This document shows positions 25,631 to 34,752 of a stretch of DNA of 64,000 bases, one piece after another. The notes below the pieces were generated by a model, which was not told the origin of the DNA, searched no databases, and was given only the letters and a program-made list of their open reading frames with translations. The position numbers and the translations under genes were made by a program. Source of the DNA: Gracilibacillus alcaliphilus (lineage in GTDB: Bacteria; Bacillota; Bacilli; Bacillales; Amphibacillaceae); the NCBI RefSeq assembly GCF_016909015.1, contig NZ_JAFBFA010000019.1, forward strand, positions 27,306-91,305. The letters are read 5' to 3'. How positions within the stretch are numbered: the stretch's first letter is position 1; the number at the start of each line of letters is the position of its first letter.

Positions 25631-25850
25631 ATAAAGGTTTTTGGAAATACCTTATCTCCAAGTTGATCTTTTAAAGGTCTCTATTTCGATAGCTTAAAAG
25701 GGGAGGTAAATACCGTTGTCTTTAGTAAATATACCCGTGATGATTAACAATAAAACTAAAATATCCCATTTATCAGAAATAATTGTTTGGTTTACTGCAT
25801 TTCGATCAAAGAACAATATTTGCATACTTTTTCAACAATATTTATATATA

Positions 25851-25875
25851 GTGACAAAAATCACTATGTTATAAT
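25851..25875 (+). promoter_or_regulatory. Palindrome and -10 box before the AraC-type regulator gene
   Basis: TAGTGA-CAAA-TCACTA-like inverted repeat (TAGTGACAAAAATCACTA, reading from 25851) immediately precedes TATAAT at 25870-25875. A palindrome occupying the -35/-10 spacer is a classic operator position. The regulator is unknown; autoregulation by a two-fold symmetric protein is possible, although AraC proteins more often use direct repeats. Confidence 0.5.
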
Positions 25876-25922
25876 ACATTTTGTAACCGTTTTCTTTATG
25901 TGAGGAAAGGAAGTGAGAAAAA

Positions 25923-26825
25923 ATGAGCAGTCCCAAAGAAATTTCATCTTTTAAAATAGAAGATAAAACAACAAGAAAGACAGCTAAGGATTTTCACTCA
26001 CATGCAGGCTATGAAATAGTTTGGGTCAAGTATGGAGAAGCTGTCTTTATTTTTGAAGAACAAATCTATCGGGTGAAAGGAGATCAAGTGCTTCTATTTA
26101 AAAGTACAGACTTCCATAAGGTAAGCTTTGCGCAAGATCAGATCTATAAGCGCGTTGTGCTGCTTTTTACGGAAGATTTCCTGCAATCTAATCAGATTAT
26201 TTTGCAAAGATTTAAACATATGTTAGATGATTTACCGGTTCCGCGATGTGTGCTGCATTTGTTTATGTGGAGGAAAGATGGCTTTCAACAAATTATTGAG
26301 AAGCTGTTGCGGGAATATCAAGATATTCATGCATGGGAACAGCAGAGCGCTTTGGAACTATACTTGGCAGAACTGCTTCTCTACCTTACTAGAGAAATAC
26401 ATACCTCATTTTTACCCCAACATGCAGCAGATAAGCAGCCAACCTTTGAACAAACAACTCTGCAAGAGCGTATGTTAACAGAAATCGATGCAATCTGGCA
26501 CACGAATTGGCAGCTAGAGGCATTAGCAGAAAAACTTCACTTTAATAAATATTATTTATGCCGTATTTTCAAGAAGGAATTCGGTATGACCATTCAGCAA
26601 TATATTTTACACAGGCGAATAACCGAAGCAAAACAAGCCTTGAGAAAGACAACTATTTCGATCAATGCATTATCCGAACAAATTGGTTTTTCGACGGCAT
26701 CGAACTTTATTCGTTGCTTTAAACAACATGTTGATATGACACCTAAACAGTATAGAGAACAATATGTGGCAGCACAACAAGAAGGGAGGGAAAAAACAGT
26801 CAAAAGCTCCAATCATTTTAAATAA
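25923..26825 (+). CDS. AraC family transcriptional regulator
   Basis: A 300-residue regulator. A cupin-like sensing domain covers residues ~15-120 (DFHSHAGYEIVWVKYGEAVFI is the typical sugar-pocket start). The C-terminal ~100 residues form the double helix-turn-helix: LEALAEKLHFNKYYLCRIFK for the first and INALSEQIGFSTASNFIRCFKQ for the second, ending in the family signature DMTPKQYRE. It lies 15 bases ahead of the large pectate lyase gene on the same strand with no terminator between. The most economical view is a pectin-sensing activator of that gene, co-transcribed or autoregulated. Confidence 0.9.
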   Translation: MSSPKEISSFKIEDKTTRKTAKDFHSHAGYEIVWVKYGEAVFIFEEQIYRVKGDQVLLFKSTDFHKVSFAQDQIYKRVVLLFTEDFLQSNQIILQRFKHMLDDLPVPRCVLHLFMWRKDGFQQIIEKLLREYQDIHAWEQQSALELYLAELLLYLTREIHTSFLPQHAADKQPTFEQTTLQERMLTEIDAIWHTNWQLEALAEKLHFNKYYLCRIFKKEFGMTIQQYILHRRITEAKQALRKTTISINALSEQIGFSTASNFIRCFKQHVDMTPKQYREQYVAAQQEGREKTVKSSNHFK

Positions 26826-26840
26826 GAAGGGAGAAAGACA

Positions 26841-29800
26841 ATGAACCGATGGAAGCGCTCATGTAATATTTTTTTAATCCTTTTATTAATAAGTACGACT
26901 ATTTGCTCTGTCTTACCTGTGCAGGCCATAAAAGCTGCGCCTGCATTTAACAACGTTGTTATTTTTCAAGATACATTTGAAGAGGAGACAGTGGGAGAGC
27001 CGCCTGCTAATTTAGACATCATGGCGAATGGTGGAACCGTTACGGTTGGAGAAGCAGAAGGTAATCAGTTTGTTATGTTAGAGGATACGAGTGAGGAAGA
27101 AGCCGTTCAAATTTCAAAGTCTTTTGAAGAGGTAACAGATCAAGTCACGATTGAATTGAGTGTTATGCAGCCAAATTATAAAAGTTCTGCCAAGATATTG
27201 CGTGTCAAAGGGAATGGAACAGCGGCCATTATCGAAACAAAAGATGGTTATATCAGTTATCGACACGGAGATGACACTTATCAGGAATTGGTCGAACTTG
27301 AAGAAGGCGTTTGGTATGCTGTTAAACTGGAAATCAATCTGACGGAACAAACAGTAAATACCTATATTAATGATCAATTAATACTAGAAGAGACAGCGCT
27401 TTATCAAGCTGTTTCCAGCATTGATTCGATTGAATCGATCACACCTGGAAATGGTGCCTATGGTCATTTGATAGATGATGTGGTCATTTCACATGTTCAG
27501 ACCGTCGAAGAGGAAGAAGTAGACGTGGAGGAAAAGCCAGAAGGTGAAGTTATTTTTGAACATAACTTTAATGAAGATACCATCGGGGAGGCACCTAGTG
27601 ATGTGACAGTTTCCAACAGTGGTGGAACGGTAACTGTGGCAGATGTGCCTTCAGAAGAAAATAAAAGTGTTTATTTAGATGATACAAGTGAAGAAACCAA
27701 TGTAATCATGAGCAAAAATCTGCCGGATTTGGCGGGCAAGGTAACAATGGAATTAAAGTTTATGCAGCCAAGCTATACTAACTCCACCAAGGTAGTACGA
27801 ATAAAAGGGGATGGCACACCAGTTATTATAGAGACAAAGGATGATCATATTACGTACAGAACTGGTGATCATTATGAACCTTTAATAGAAGTCATTGAAA
27901 ATGAATGGTATGACATCAAGATCGAAATGAATCTAGATCATCAAATCGCAAATGTCTATATAAATGATGAACTTCAACTAGCACAAGCTGCATTTAATCA
28001 AGCGACAACTCACATTAACTTTTTTGAAACATTTACCCCTAATGGAGGTACAAAAGGTCATTATATGGACGATATTAGGGTAACAGAATTGAAGCCGGGA
28101 GAATCGGTTGAACCAGAACCGAATCCGGAAGAACCAACAGAACCCGAAGAGCCATCTAAACCGGAAGAACCTGCAGAGCACCAAAATAGTCAGATCTATG
28201 AAGCAGAAGAGGCTGAACTACATGCCGCGATTGTAGATAATAAACATACTGGGTATACAGGTTCTGGTTTTGTTGATTATAGTCCCAATGCCCCTGGAGG
28301 GTGGATTGAATGGACAATTGATGTACCTGTGGATGGAGAGTATTACTTAGATTTCCGTTATGCCCATGGCGGAACGGATCAACGTCCAACAGAGATAGCC
28401 GTTGATGGAGAAATAATAGCACCAGAATTAGCGTTTGATCCTACTGGTGGTTTTGCGGATTGGGAGTATACTTCTACAAAAGCAACATTGACTGCTGGTG
28501 AACACAAAGTTCGTGCCACTGGGATAGCCCCAAGCGGCGGTGCCAACATTGATCACCTCCGTGTCTGGATGGAGATAGATGATATTTATGAGGCAGAAGA
28601 GGCTGATTTTGATGAGCAGATGGTTATTATTGATAATCAGCATGCCGGCTATACAGGTTCCGGGTTTATTGATTTTGAACCGAATCAACCTGGTAGCTGG
28701 GTGGATTGGACGATAGATGTCCCTGTTGCTGGTGAATATACACTGGCTTTTCGTTATGCCCATGGTGGGACAGATCAGCGTCCGGCCGAAATCAAAATAG
28801 ATGGTCAAGTGGCAGCAGCCAGTTTGGCTTTTGACCCAACAGGTGCTTGGACTAATTGGGAATATACCTCTATTACGGTTTCATTGGAAGCTGGGGAACA
28901 TATTGTTAGGGCAACAGGTATCGGCGCAAGCGGCGGAGCTAATATAGATCATCTGCGTGTATATAATGGATCAGAAGCAGAGCGGGAAGATTCAGTTGAG
29001 GTCGAAGATTCCAGCTTAGAGGAGGTCGTTGGAGAACCTTTAGTGAAAAAAATGGAACAGCTTGGGCTGACAGTAACAGAACAGGCACCAGATGAGCAGG
29101 AAATAACAAGACTTGAATTCTTTGCCCTTGTAAATGATGCCTTTGGATTTCCAGCAGAAGAGAAATTTAAACAATTACACCATCAAGAATTTATTTGGGA
29201 AGTATCTGCAGAGAAGTGGTATGCGTATGTACTGGAGACTGCAAAAAGGGAAGGATATGCAGATGATTTGGTGACAAATGGTAATATACTGCCGCATCAA
29301 GTGATCACTAAACAAGAAGCTACCTATATTTTAGCCTCATTAATGGAGAAAGAAGTCTCCTCAGAACAGACTCCAGTCACATGGGGAGAAGCAAGAGAAT
29401 GGCTGCCACCTCAAGTTGAGAGAGAAGTAGAAATTCTCGGTGTACATGCGCTTTCCAATCAAGTGATGGCAGTTACCTTAAATGGCTATTTTATAGACTT
29501 TGATTACAATGACTTGGAAGCGGTCGTGCCGACAAGGGCGTGGGAGTTATTAACACCAAATTTTCGCAGTCTGCAAGTGGATAAGGCGACACACAGCATC
29601 AATCAATTTGGTCAAACCGTTGTATTATTTCATAGTTTAGAAGCGTGGGATGAGTATGGCGAATACCCACAAGAGGTGGAGGAAAATAGATTTGCCGGTG
29701 ATTTGGAGTATGCGATACAGGAAGCAGACAACTTGCTGACTTGGCAAATGGAGCATGGAGGCTGGACCAAAAATTGGTCACATATTTATACAAGGCCCTG

Positions 29801-31271
29801 GGATGGGGAAGAGTCTCGTTCAGAATGGGTGAATAACGGTGTTGAACTTGGTACGATTGATAACGATGCCACCATTTCCGAGATCTTGTATTTGGCGCAA
29901 GTGTATCAGGAAACAAAGGATGACAAGTATAAGGAAAGTATTGAAAAAGGGATGGAATTTCTCTTCCAGCTGCAATATGATACAGGCGGGTTTGCCCAAG
30001 TCTATCCAGCAAGAGGAAACTATTCCGATTATGTCACCTTTAATGATGAAGCAATGATTAATGTGTTAGAAACGTTGGATTTGGTTGCAGAACAACGTTA
30101 TCCGTTTAATGGTGATTTAATCAGTGAGGAATATGTGACCAAAACGAAAGAATCAATTGAATTGGCGATTGATTATATTTTAAATGCCCAAATTGAAGTG
30201 GATGGAAAACTAACGGCATGGTGTGCCCAGCATGATCCAGTTACCTATGAGCCAAAAGAAGCCCGTGCATATGAACATCCTTCTATTTCAGGGCAAGAAT
30301 CGATTGGGATTATCCGTTATCTAATGTCTCGACCGCAAACTGAGGAAATAAACCGCGCCGTTTTAGGTGCTTTAGAATGGCTTGATGATGTAAAATTGGA
30401 GAATACCCGTTATATCAGCGGTGATCCCAATAATCAATATTTTGTAGAAGATAACCATTCTACTGCCTGGTATCGTTTCTATCAAATAGGTAGCAACAAG
30501 CCGATTTTTTCAGGCCGTGACGGTGTGATTAAGCATAACATCATGGAGATTGAAGAAGAAAGAAGAAACGGTTATTCCTGGGGCGGTCATTGGGGAGTAC
30601 AGCTTTTACAAATTGCTCAGGCGACTGGGAATTATACCGATAAAGTATATGTACAAGTAAAGAATACTGACTCTGCAGATTCATATGGCCGCCGTTTAAA
30701 GGCTGAGCACATTGGGATGTTAAAAGCCTTGGATATTCATGGAGAGACACCGATAGAAGAAAATCCGGATGATGACCAAGGTCCGAATAATGATAAAGAA
30801 GACGATCAAGGGCCAAATAATGAGGAGAAGGAAGATGACTCAGATTCTGGCGATGACAAAGATCAAGATGCAGATGATGATCGACAAGACGGTGATAAAG
30901 AAGGTGATCAGCATTCCGGTGATGACCAAAATGGCAGAGAAACAGAGGACGATCAAAATTCGGATGATGATCAAAGCAGAGAATACACAGAAGGTGATCG
31001 AGACTTAGATGACAGCATAGATGGAGGAAATAAGCAAGCTGATCAAGATACTGAGGCTGACAAGGATGCAGGTGACAGTAAAGGAAAACAAGAAAATGCA
31101 GGACATTCAATTGATCAGGAAGATAGGGCAGCCAAGGACAGCGAGTCAGGTCAGACAGCAACATTGCCTGATACGGCAACTGCCATATTTAATTATATTG
31201 CCATTAGTATTGTCTTGCTTTTGCTAGGCAGTATGATGATACTTATGGATCGGAGCAAGAAAAGAGAATAG
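26841..31271 (+). CDS. Multi-domain, sortase-anchored pectate lyase (PL10)
   Basis: A 1476-residue surface enzyme. Signal peptide to about residue 32. Two related laminin-G/concanavalin-like modules lie at ~40-219 and ~236-417, then a Pro/Glu-rich linker. Two CBM6/35-like carbohydrate-binding modules at ~450-578 and ~580-710 are near-duplicates, each with YTGSGF and GGTDQRP. A weakly SLH-like region covers ~731-860. The catalytic family 10 polysaccharide lyase domain is at ~930-1290, with HGGWTKNW, WCAQHDP and GYSWGGHWG. An extremely acidic Asp-rich repeat tail (~1297-1440) ends in the sorting signal LPDTA (1442-1446), a hydrophobic helix and KKRE. It cleaves polygalacturonate by beta-elimination at the cell surface. 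LPDTA fits class D/YhcS-type sortases. The sortase gene is not in this window. The acidic tail suits high salt. Confidence 0.9.
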   Translation: MNRWKRSCNIFLILLLISTTICSVLPVQAIKAAPAFNNVVIFQDTFEEETVGEPPANLDIMANGGTVTVGEAEGNQFVMLEDTSEEEAVQISKSFEEVTDQVTIELSVMQPNYKSSAKILRVKGNGTAAIIETKDGYISYRHGDDTYQELVELEEGVWYAVKLEINLTEQTVNTYINDQLILEETALYQAVSSIDSIESITPGNGAYGHLIDDVVISHVQTVEEEEVDVEEKPEGEVIFEHNFNEDTIGEAPSDVTVSNSGGTVTVADVPSEENKSVYLDDTSEETNVIMSKNLPDLAGKVTMELKFMQPSYTNSTKVVRIKGDGTPVIIETKDDHITYRTGDHYEPLIEVIENEWYDIKIEMNLDHQIANVYINDELQLAQAAFNQATTHINFFETFTPNGGTKGHYMDDIRVTELKPGESVEPEPNPEEPTEPEEPSKPEEPAEHQNSQIYEAEEAELHAAIVDNKHTGYTGSGFVDYSPNAPGGWIEWTIDVPVDGEYYLDFRYAHGGTDQRPTEIAVDGEIIAPELAFDPTGGFADWEYTSTKATLTAGEHKVRATGIAPSGGANIDHLRVWMEIDDIYEAEEADFDEQMVIIDNQHAGYTGSGFIDFEPNQPGSWVDWTIDVPVAGEYTLAFRYAHGGTDQRPAEIKIDGQVAAASLAFDPTGAWTNWEYTSITVSLEAGEHIVRATGIGASGGANIDHLRVYNGSEAEREDSVEVEDSSLEEVVGEPLVKKMEQLGLTVTEQAPDEQEITRLEFFALVNDAFGFPAEEKFKQLHHQEFIWEVSAEKWYAYVLETAKREGYADDLVTNGNILPHQVITKQEATYILASLMEKEVSSEQTPVTWGEAREWLPPQVEREVEILGVHALSNQVMAVTLNGYFIDFDYNDLEAVVPTRAWELLTPNFRSLQVDKATHSINQFGQTVVLFHSLEAWDEYGEYPQEVEENRFAGDLEYAIQEADNLLTWQMEHGGWTKNWSHIYTRPWDGEESRSEWVNNGVELGTIDNDATISEILYLAQVYQETKDDKYKESIEKGMEFLFQLQYDTGGFAQVYPARGNYSDYVTFNDEAMINVLETLDLVAEQRYPFNGDLISEEYVTKTKESIELAIDYILNAQIEVDGKLTAWCAQHDPVTYEPKEARAYEHPSISGQESIGIIRYLMSRPQTEEINRAVLGALEWLDDVKLENTRYISGDPNNQYFVEDNHSTAWYRFYQIGSNKPIFSGRDGVIKHNIMEIEEERRNGYSWGGHWGVQLLQIAQATGNYTDKVYVQVKNTDSADSYGRRLKAEHIGMLKALDIHGETPIEENPDDDQGPNNDKEDDQGPNNEEKEDDSDSGDDKDQDADDDRQDGDKEGDQHSGDDQNGRETEDDQNSDDDQSREYTEGDRDLDDSIDGGNKQADQDTEADKDAGDSKGKQENAGHSIDQEDRAAKDSESGQTATLPDTATAIFNYIAISIVLLLLGSMMILMDRSKKRE

Positions 31272-31278
31272 AGAGAGA

Positions 31279-31325
31279 TTGATAGTGGACTGGATTAAGT
31301 ATCAGACTTGATCCAGTCGATTTCT
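31279..31325. terminator. Bidirectional terminator between pectate lyase and GNAT genes
   Basis: GACTGGATTAAGT (31288-31300) pairs with ACTTGATCCAGTC (31306-31318), extended by AGAGAGAT/ATTTCTCT on the outside. Located between convergent genes. Confidence 0.85.
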
Positions 31326-31334
31326 CTATCAAGA

Positions 31335-31826
31335 TTATACCTTTTGTTCTAAATGAACCGTTTCTAAATCCCCTTGTTCATCAACTATTAGGGAGAATCC
31401 TTGCTTTTCCCAGAAGGATAAGCCTCCGGGCAGAAAGCGATGGGTATGCAGATACATCATTGAGTAAGCAGCCTTTTTACAAAATGATCGAGCCTGTTGA
31501 AACAAACGACTGCCGATCCCTTGTTGGCGCAAATCTTGTTTTACATAGCATTTAATAATTTCACAAGTAGTTGCTAGATGATATCGCTTGTCGAGTAATG
31601 TAATTCGGCCATCGTAAGGTCTGACGGCAATGGTACCAACTACTTCCCCATCTAAGAAAGCAGCAATCATGGTGGTACGGGAAGGAATAAGAAATAAATT
31701 CTCCATTTCTGAAAGATCTCGTAAAGAGGCTAGGCTTAACGGAAAAGGATATACTTCGGTCATCGTCTTATGTAAAAAGGCAGATACCGCTTCGATTTCT
31801 TTCTGTCTTACTTCATGGATATCCAT
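31335..31826 (-). CDS. GNAT family N-acetyltransferase
   Basis: A 163-residue acetyltransferase. The acetyl-CoA binding loop reads QDLRQQGIGSRLFQQA, preceded by the beta-4 strand IIKCYV and followed by YSMMYLHTHRFLPGGLSFWEKQGF, the usual GNAT C-terminal block. The substrate is unknown. The gene is alone and convergent with the pectate lyase; nothing suggests a functional link. An AGGTG-type site precedes the start. Confidence 0.85.
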   Translation of the reverse strand: MDIHEVRQKEIEAVSAFLHKTMTEVYPFPLSLASLRDLSEMENLFLIPSRTTMIAAFLDGEVVGTIAVRPYDGRITLLDKRYHLATTCEIIKCYVKQDLRQQGIGSRLFQQARSFCKKAAYSMMYLHTHRFLPGGLSFWEKQGFSLIVDEQGDLETVHLEQKV

Positions 31827-32100
31827 GATTTTTTCACACCTCCCAACTTCCTTGATTCTAACAAATTCGGCGTGAAAAAAATAGAATTAACCTCTTTCAT
31901 CCAATCCAATCTTTAAAGAGCTAAATTAACCTTTCAACAGAGTCGAAAGGTGTGTGTAGTGTGCGCTTTTTTACATACACGAATGAACCAAATAAGAGTG
32001 TTGTTCTTTGCTATAGCGGTTAAGGGCATGAGGCACACTTTAAAGGAATTTTGATGAAATAGTTACGCAATTTGGTCTTATGCGAAGTTGTCTGAAAGTG

Positions 32101-32583
32101 TTAACCATCAGCATATATTTTTAATAAGATCAACCTGAAAAGTCCACCAACTGCTAACCCAATTGGTAACGATAAAATTGGCAGCCACATAGAACCAATT
32201 AAATAACCAAAAATGGTAAAATTAGGGAAAAAAATTAAGCCTACTGTAACAAAATAGGCTGAGAATGCAAGTGGCAGATAGGCAAATGGTTTTTCACCGC
32301 CACCTGCATTCTTATATGCATCCCAAATAGCATAAAAATATAAACAAGGGTAAAACATTAACCACAAATAGTTGGTTTGTGCTATAGCTTCTTCAATTTT
32401 AAAATGAAAACTCAATATAATTATGGTATTAAGATTTCCCATTACATTAATTAAGATTTCCAATCCAATAAACAGAATACCCTTTATATAATGATGGTTT
32501 AATAACTGAGCAAATCCGGGCAGAGCAATGCTCCAGAGTACCGCTTCGAGTTTTTTACTTTTTTTAGTTAGCTTTGTCTCCAT
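32101..32583 (-). CDS. Small polytopic membrane protein, unknown function
   Basis: A 160-residue protein with about four to five hydrophobic segments and a basic N-terminus (TKLTKKSKKLEAVLW). SIALPGFAQLLNHHYIKGILFIGLEIL and YAIWDAYKNAG resemble small membrane proteins commonly annotated near germination loci in Bacillaceae, but I do not recognise a characterised relative. It lies 8 bases downstream of the DUF3231 fragment on the same strand, so the two may share a transcript. The context (ger operon and DUF3231 genes) hints at a spore role; this is inference only. Confidence 0.65.
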   Translation of the reverse strand: METKLTKKSKKLEAVLWSIALPGFAQLLNHHYIKGILFIGLEILINVMGNLNTIIILSFHFKIEEAIAQTNYLWLMFYPCLYFYAIWDAYKNAGGGEKPFAYLPLAFSAYFVTVGLIFFPNFTIFGYLIGSMWLPILSLPIGLAVGGLFRLILLKIYADG

Positions 32584-32591
32584 TGACTTAC

Positions 32592-32909
32592 CTACTTTGA
32601 TAATTCTTTCTGGTTTACTGCTTCTGACGGTTGTTCCATCCAGTTGCTGTCTAGTATACTATTTATACCATTATCTGTAAAATTGATCGTTTCTGCTGAT
32701 AAGCGAGTATAAGGAGCAGCTAAATCACGTTTTGGATTCGGTGGTAGAGAAAAAATGTATTCTTTTGAAGCGATTAAAACTGTAATTAAATCAATCATAA
32801 GCTTGTCCGAAAAAAAGGATTCCATTGAATCGATAACCTCTGAGGTCATTAGTAATGTACCATCCGATAAATAATTTCCAGCTGAACTAGCTGAGAATGT
32901 TTTCTCCAT
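32592..32909 (-). pseudogene. Truncated DUF3231 family gene (C-terminal remnant)
   Basis: A 105-residue frame whose last ~75 residues align with the C-terminus of the intact DUF3231 gene at 33499: FFSDKLMIDLITVLIASKEY corresponds to FSDKLMMFHMSLIMSAGVGN, and DSNWMEQPSEAVNQKELSK to DNNWLEQPPGTKDREKLAK. The first ~250 residues of the family are missing. AAAGGGG stands 7 bases before its ATG, so a short product might still be made. Likely a decaying tandem duplicate. Confidence 0.7.
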
Positions 32910-33060
32910 CTTTTTACCCCTTTCTCTTTTCCATCTTTGCTAATTCCTCTCTATCAGCCATTCGTGGTTCTTCCAGCCAGCATTATCATAATATTGGAGC
33001 CATCTTCTGAGTAAAGTAATATTTCACTTGTCAAACAGGTATCATTTGCAACGAGGTCGT

Positions 33061-33383
33061 ATTGGTCGAGATACTGAAACCATAAACTCCGAACCTTGTG
33101 CAATCATGCCAGTCGAATGAAACATCATCAATTTATCGGAAAAGGGGAAATTCCAGCAGAATTTGTTACTAAGAAATCGGAGCCTGCAGGAACTGTAACA
33201 TCACTTCGTGTAAAGTTTTGGTGTTTGTTTATTTACATCCCCATTTGCAAAACTTTGTGGTACAGGCTGATTTTCATTGATAAGAACAGTTTTAAGCTGC
33301 TTGAAGTGGTCTTGTGTCATATCAAATACATCTGCTGCCTTTTTCTTTAAAATAAGAAAAGACAGCTGTGTGGAGACTGGCAT
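33061..33383 (-). pseudogene. Second decayed DUF3231 copy, multiple frameshifts
   Basis: Reading the minus strand, 33383-33204 encodes TQDHFKQLKTVLINENQPVP and then DVNKQTPKLYTK, matching the conserved LEQLHQIFEEENYAIP and DVNMNAPWLFTD of the intact paralogue. After a frame change SDVTVPAGSDFLVTNSAG follows. After another change DKLMMFHSTGMIAQG matches FSDKLMMFHMSLIMSAG. The middle of the protein is deleted. Both this and the 32592 remnant contain the DKLM block, so they derive from two separate copies. Confidence 0.65.
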
Positions 33384-33498
33384 TTATATATGATCCCTAT
33401 ATTCAGGGGAGCTCCGAAGCTGTTAAATTTATCTGTTGACTTAAGTTTTATCCCCTAAAGATGTTGATTCAAAATTATTCAATTATTTTTAGAATTTA

Positions 33499-34524
33499 TT
33501 AGCTTTTTCCTTTGTTTTTGGCTAACTTTTCCCGGTCCTTCGTTCCAGGCGGTTGTTCAAGCCAATTATTATCAATCATAATATCTGCACCACTTTTGGC
33601 AAGTCGAGCAACTTCTAATGCCAGTCGTTGATAATTAACTGCTAAATCAGTTCGCTGACTGGCCGCTCCGGCAGTGGCATAGTTTCCTACTCCTGCAGAC
33701 ATAATGAGTGACATATGGAACATCATTAATTTATCCGAAAAAGTTTGTGTGGTGGAGTCACTTACTGCGACATCAGGTACTTGCGGCGCTCCAATTTCAT
33801 CTTTCATCAAGTTATCCACAAATATTTTTATATGTTTTTGTGAAATATTTTTCCCCCTAATCATAAAGTCCTGTACGACTTTGCTAGGAGACGTTTGGGC
33901 AAAGGCAAGACATAACTTTGTCCCCATTTCATTTGTTTGGATATTCATATATAAATGAGATATTTCCACAGCATTTAATGGCCGCTTCTCGCTAAACGGA
34001 TTGAACCCGCTCAAATACTTTTTGCTGTTCACATAATCCGCTTCTTTAGGGGGCTCAATATAGGGGTGTCGCGAATTTATTCCTTTTTCAAGAGCAATCT
34101 TTATCGCATGATCATAAAGCATTGTCGTTTCCCTGAGTGCTTGTATCGAGTATTCGCGGATTTCCTTTTTTATACTCATCGAAATAAAGCCACTATAGGT
34201 TACCATGCCGATTCTTGCCATGTGAGTAACATAGGTTAAACAAAATACATCGGTAAAAAGCCAAGGAGCATTCATGTTGACATCTTGTTCAGTAAATCCA
34301 TTGGGAATTGCGTAATTTTCTTCTTCAAAGATCTGGTGTAGTTGCTCTAGATGATTTGCAGAAATATCATAAGCACGTTGAATAACGGGCTTTATTTCAG
34401 GGTCATCAACATGCTTTAGCATAAAATTCAAGATGCATTTCGCCAACGTATCATTCATATATCCCGTCCAAATCGAAGCAATCTCTGCCGCTGTTAGATG
34501 TACATGTACACTTTTTTCTTCCAT
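33499..34524 (-). CDS. DUF3231 family protein
   Basis: A 341-residue, mostly helical protein made of two related ~165-residue halves. Each half begins with a helix containing LTAAEIASIWTGYMNDTLAKC or LNAVEISHLYMNIQTNEMGTKLC and has a ferritin-like four-helix look. DUF3231 proteins are common in Bacillaceae, often in several copies, and are associated with sporulating species; no biochemical role is established. An AAGGGGG-type site precedes the start. Two broken paralogues lie immediately downstream, and the germinant receptor operon begins divergently upstream. Confidence 0.85.
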   Translation of the reverse strand: MEEKSVHVHLTAAEIASIWTGYMNDTLAKCILNFMLKHVDDPEIKPVIQRAYDISANHLEQLHQIFEEENYAIPNGFTEQDVNMNAPWLFTDVFCLTYVTHMARIGMVTYSGFISMSIKKEIREYSIQALRETTMLYDHAIKIALEKGINSRHPYIEPPKEADYVNSKKYLSGFNPFSEKRPLNAVEISHLYMNIQTNEMGTKLCLAFAQTSPSKVVQDFMIRGKNISQKHIKIFVDNLMKDEIGAPQVPDVAVSDSTTQTFSDKLMMFHMSLIMSAGVGNYATAGAASQRTDLAVNYQRLALEVARLAKSGADIMIDNNWLEQPPGTKDREKLAKNKGKS

Positions 34525-34639
34525 TTTCGTCTTACCCCCTTCTCAAGTGAAATATAAATTTAGATTTTACAACTTGATATATTTTATACATAAATTTAGA
34601 GCCTATTGGGAAAAAGAAACGGAGTAACTATTTTAGAAG

Positions 34640-34727
34640 CTGTTCAAAAAGTTTGATAAAATGACGCCTCGAAGTTCTTGATCCATTATTGCAGTACCTG
34701 ATAGGGCTTGGTGCTTTGAACACACAC
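34640..34727. repeat. TTCAAAAAG/CTTTGAAC-type element (copy C)
   Basis: Starts CTGTTCAAAAAGTTTGATAA and ends GTGCTTTGAACACACAC, about 90 bases. The ends match the family seen at 46313-46602 and elsewhere. It lies directly upstream of the gerA start (34753) in the gap between the divergent DUF3231 and ger genes. Confidence 0.55.
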
Positions 34728-34752
34728 TTTTAGATGACTTGAGGGGATAAAG

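Noticed and set aside
30541..31179. Long minus-strand frame (212 codons) opposite the pectate lyase tail
   Set aside because: It mirrors the repetitive Asp/Asn/Gln-rich coding tail, giving a His/Leu/Tyr-rich translation with no family resemblance; an antisense artefact.
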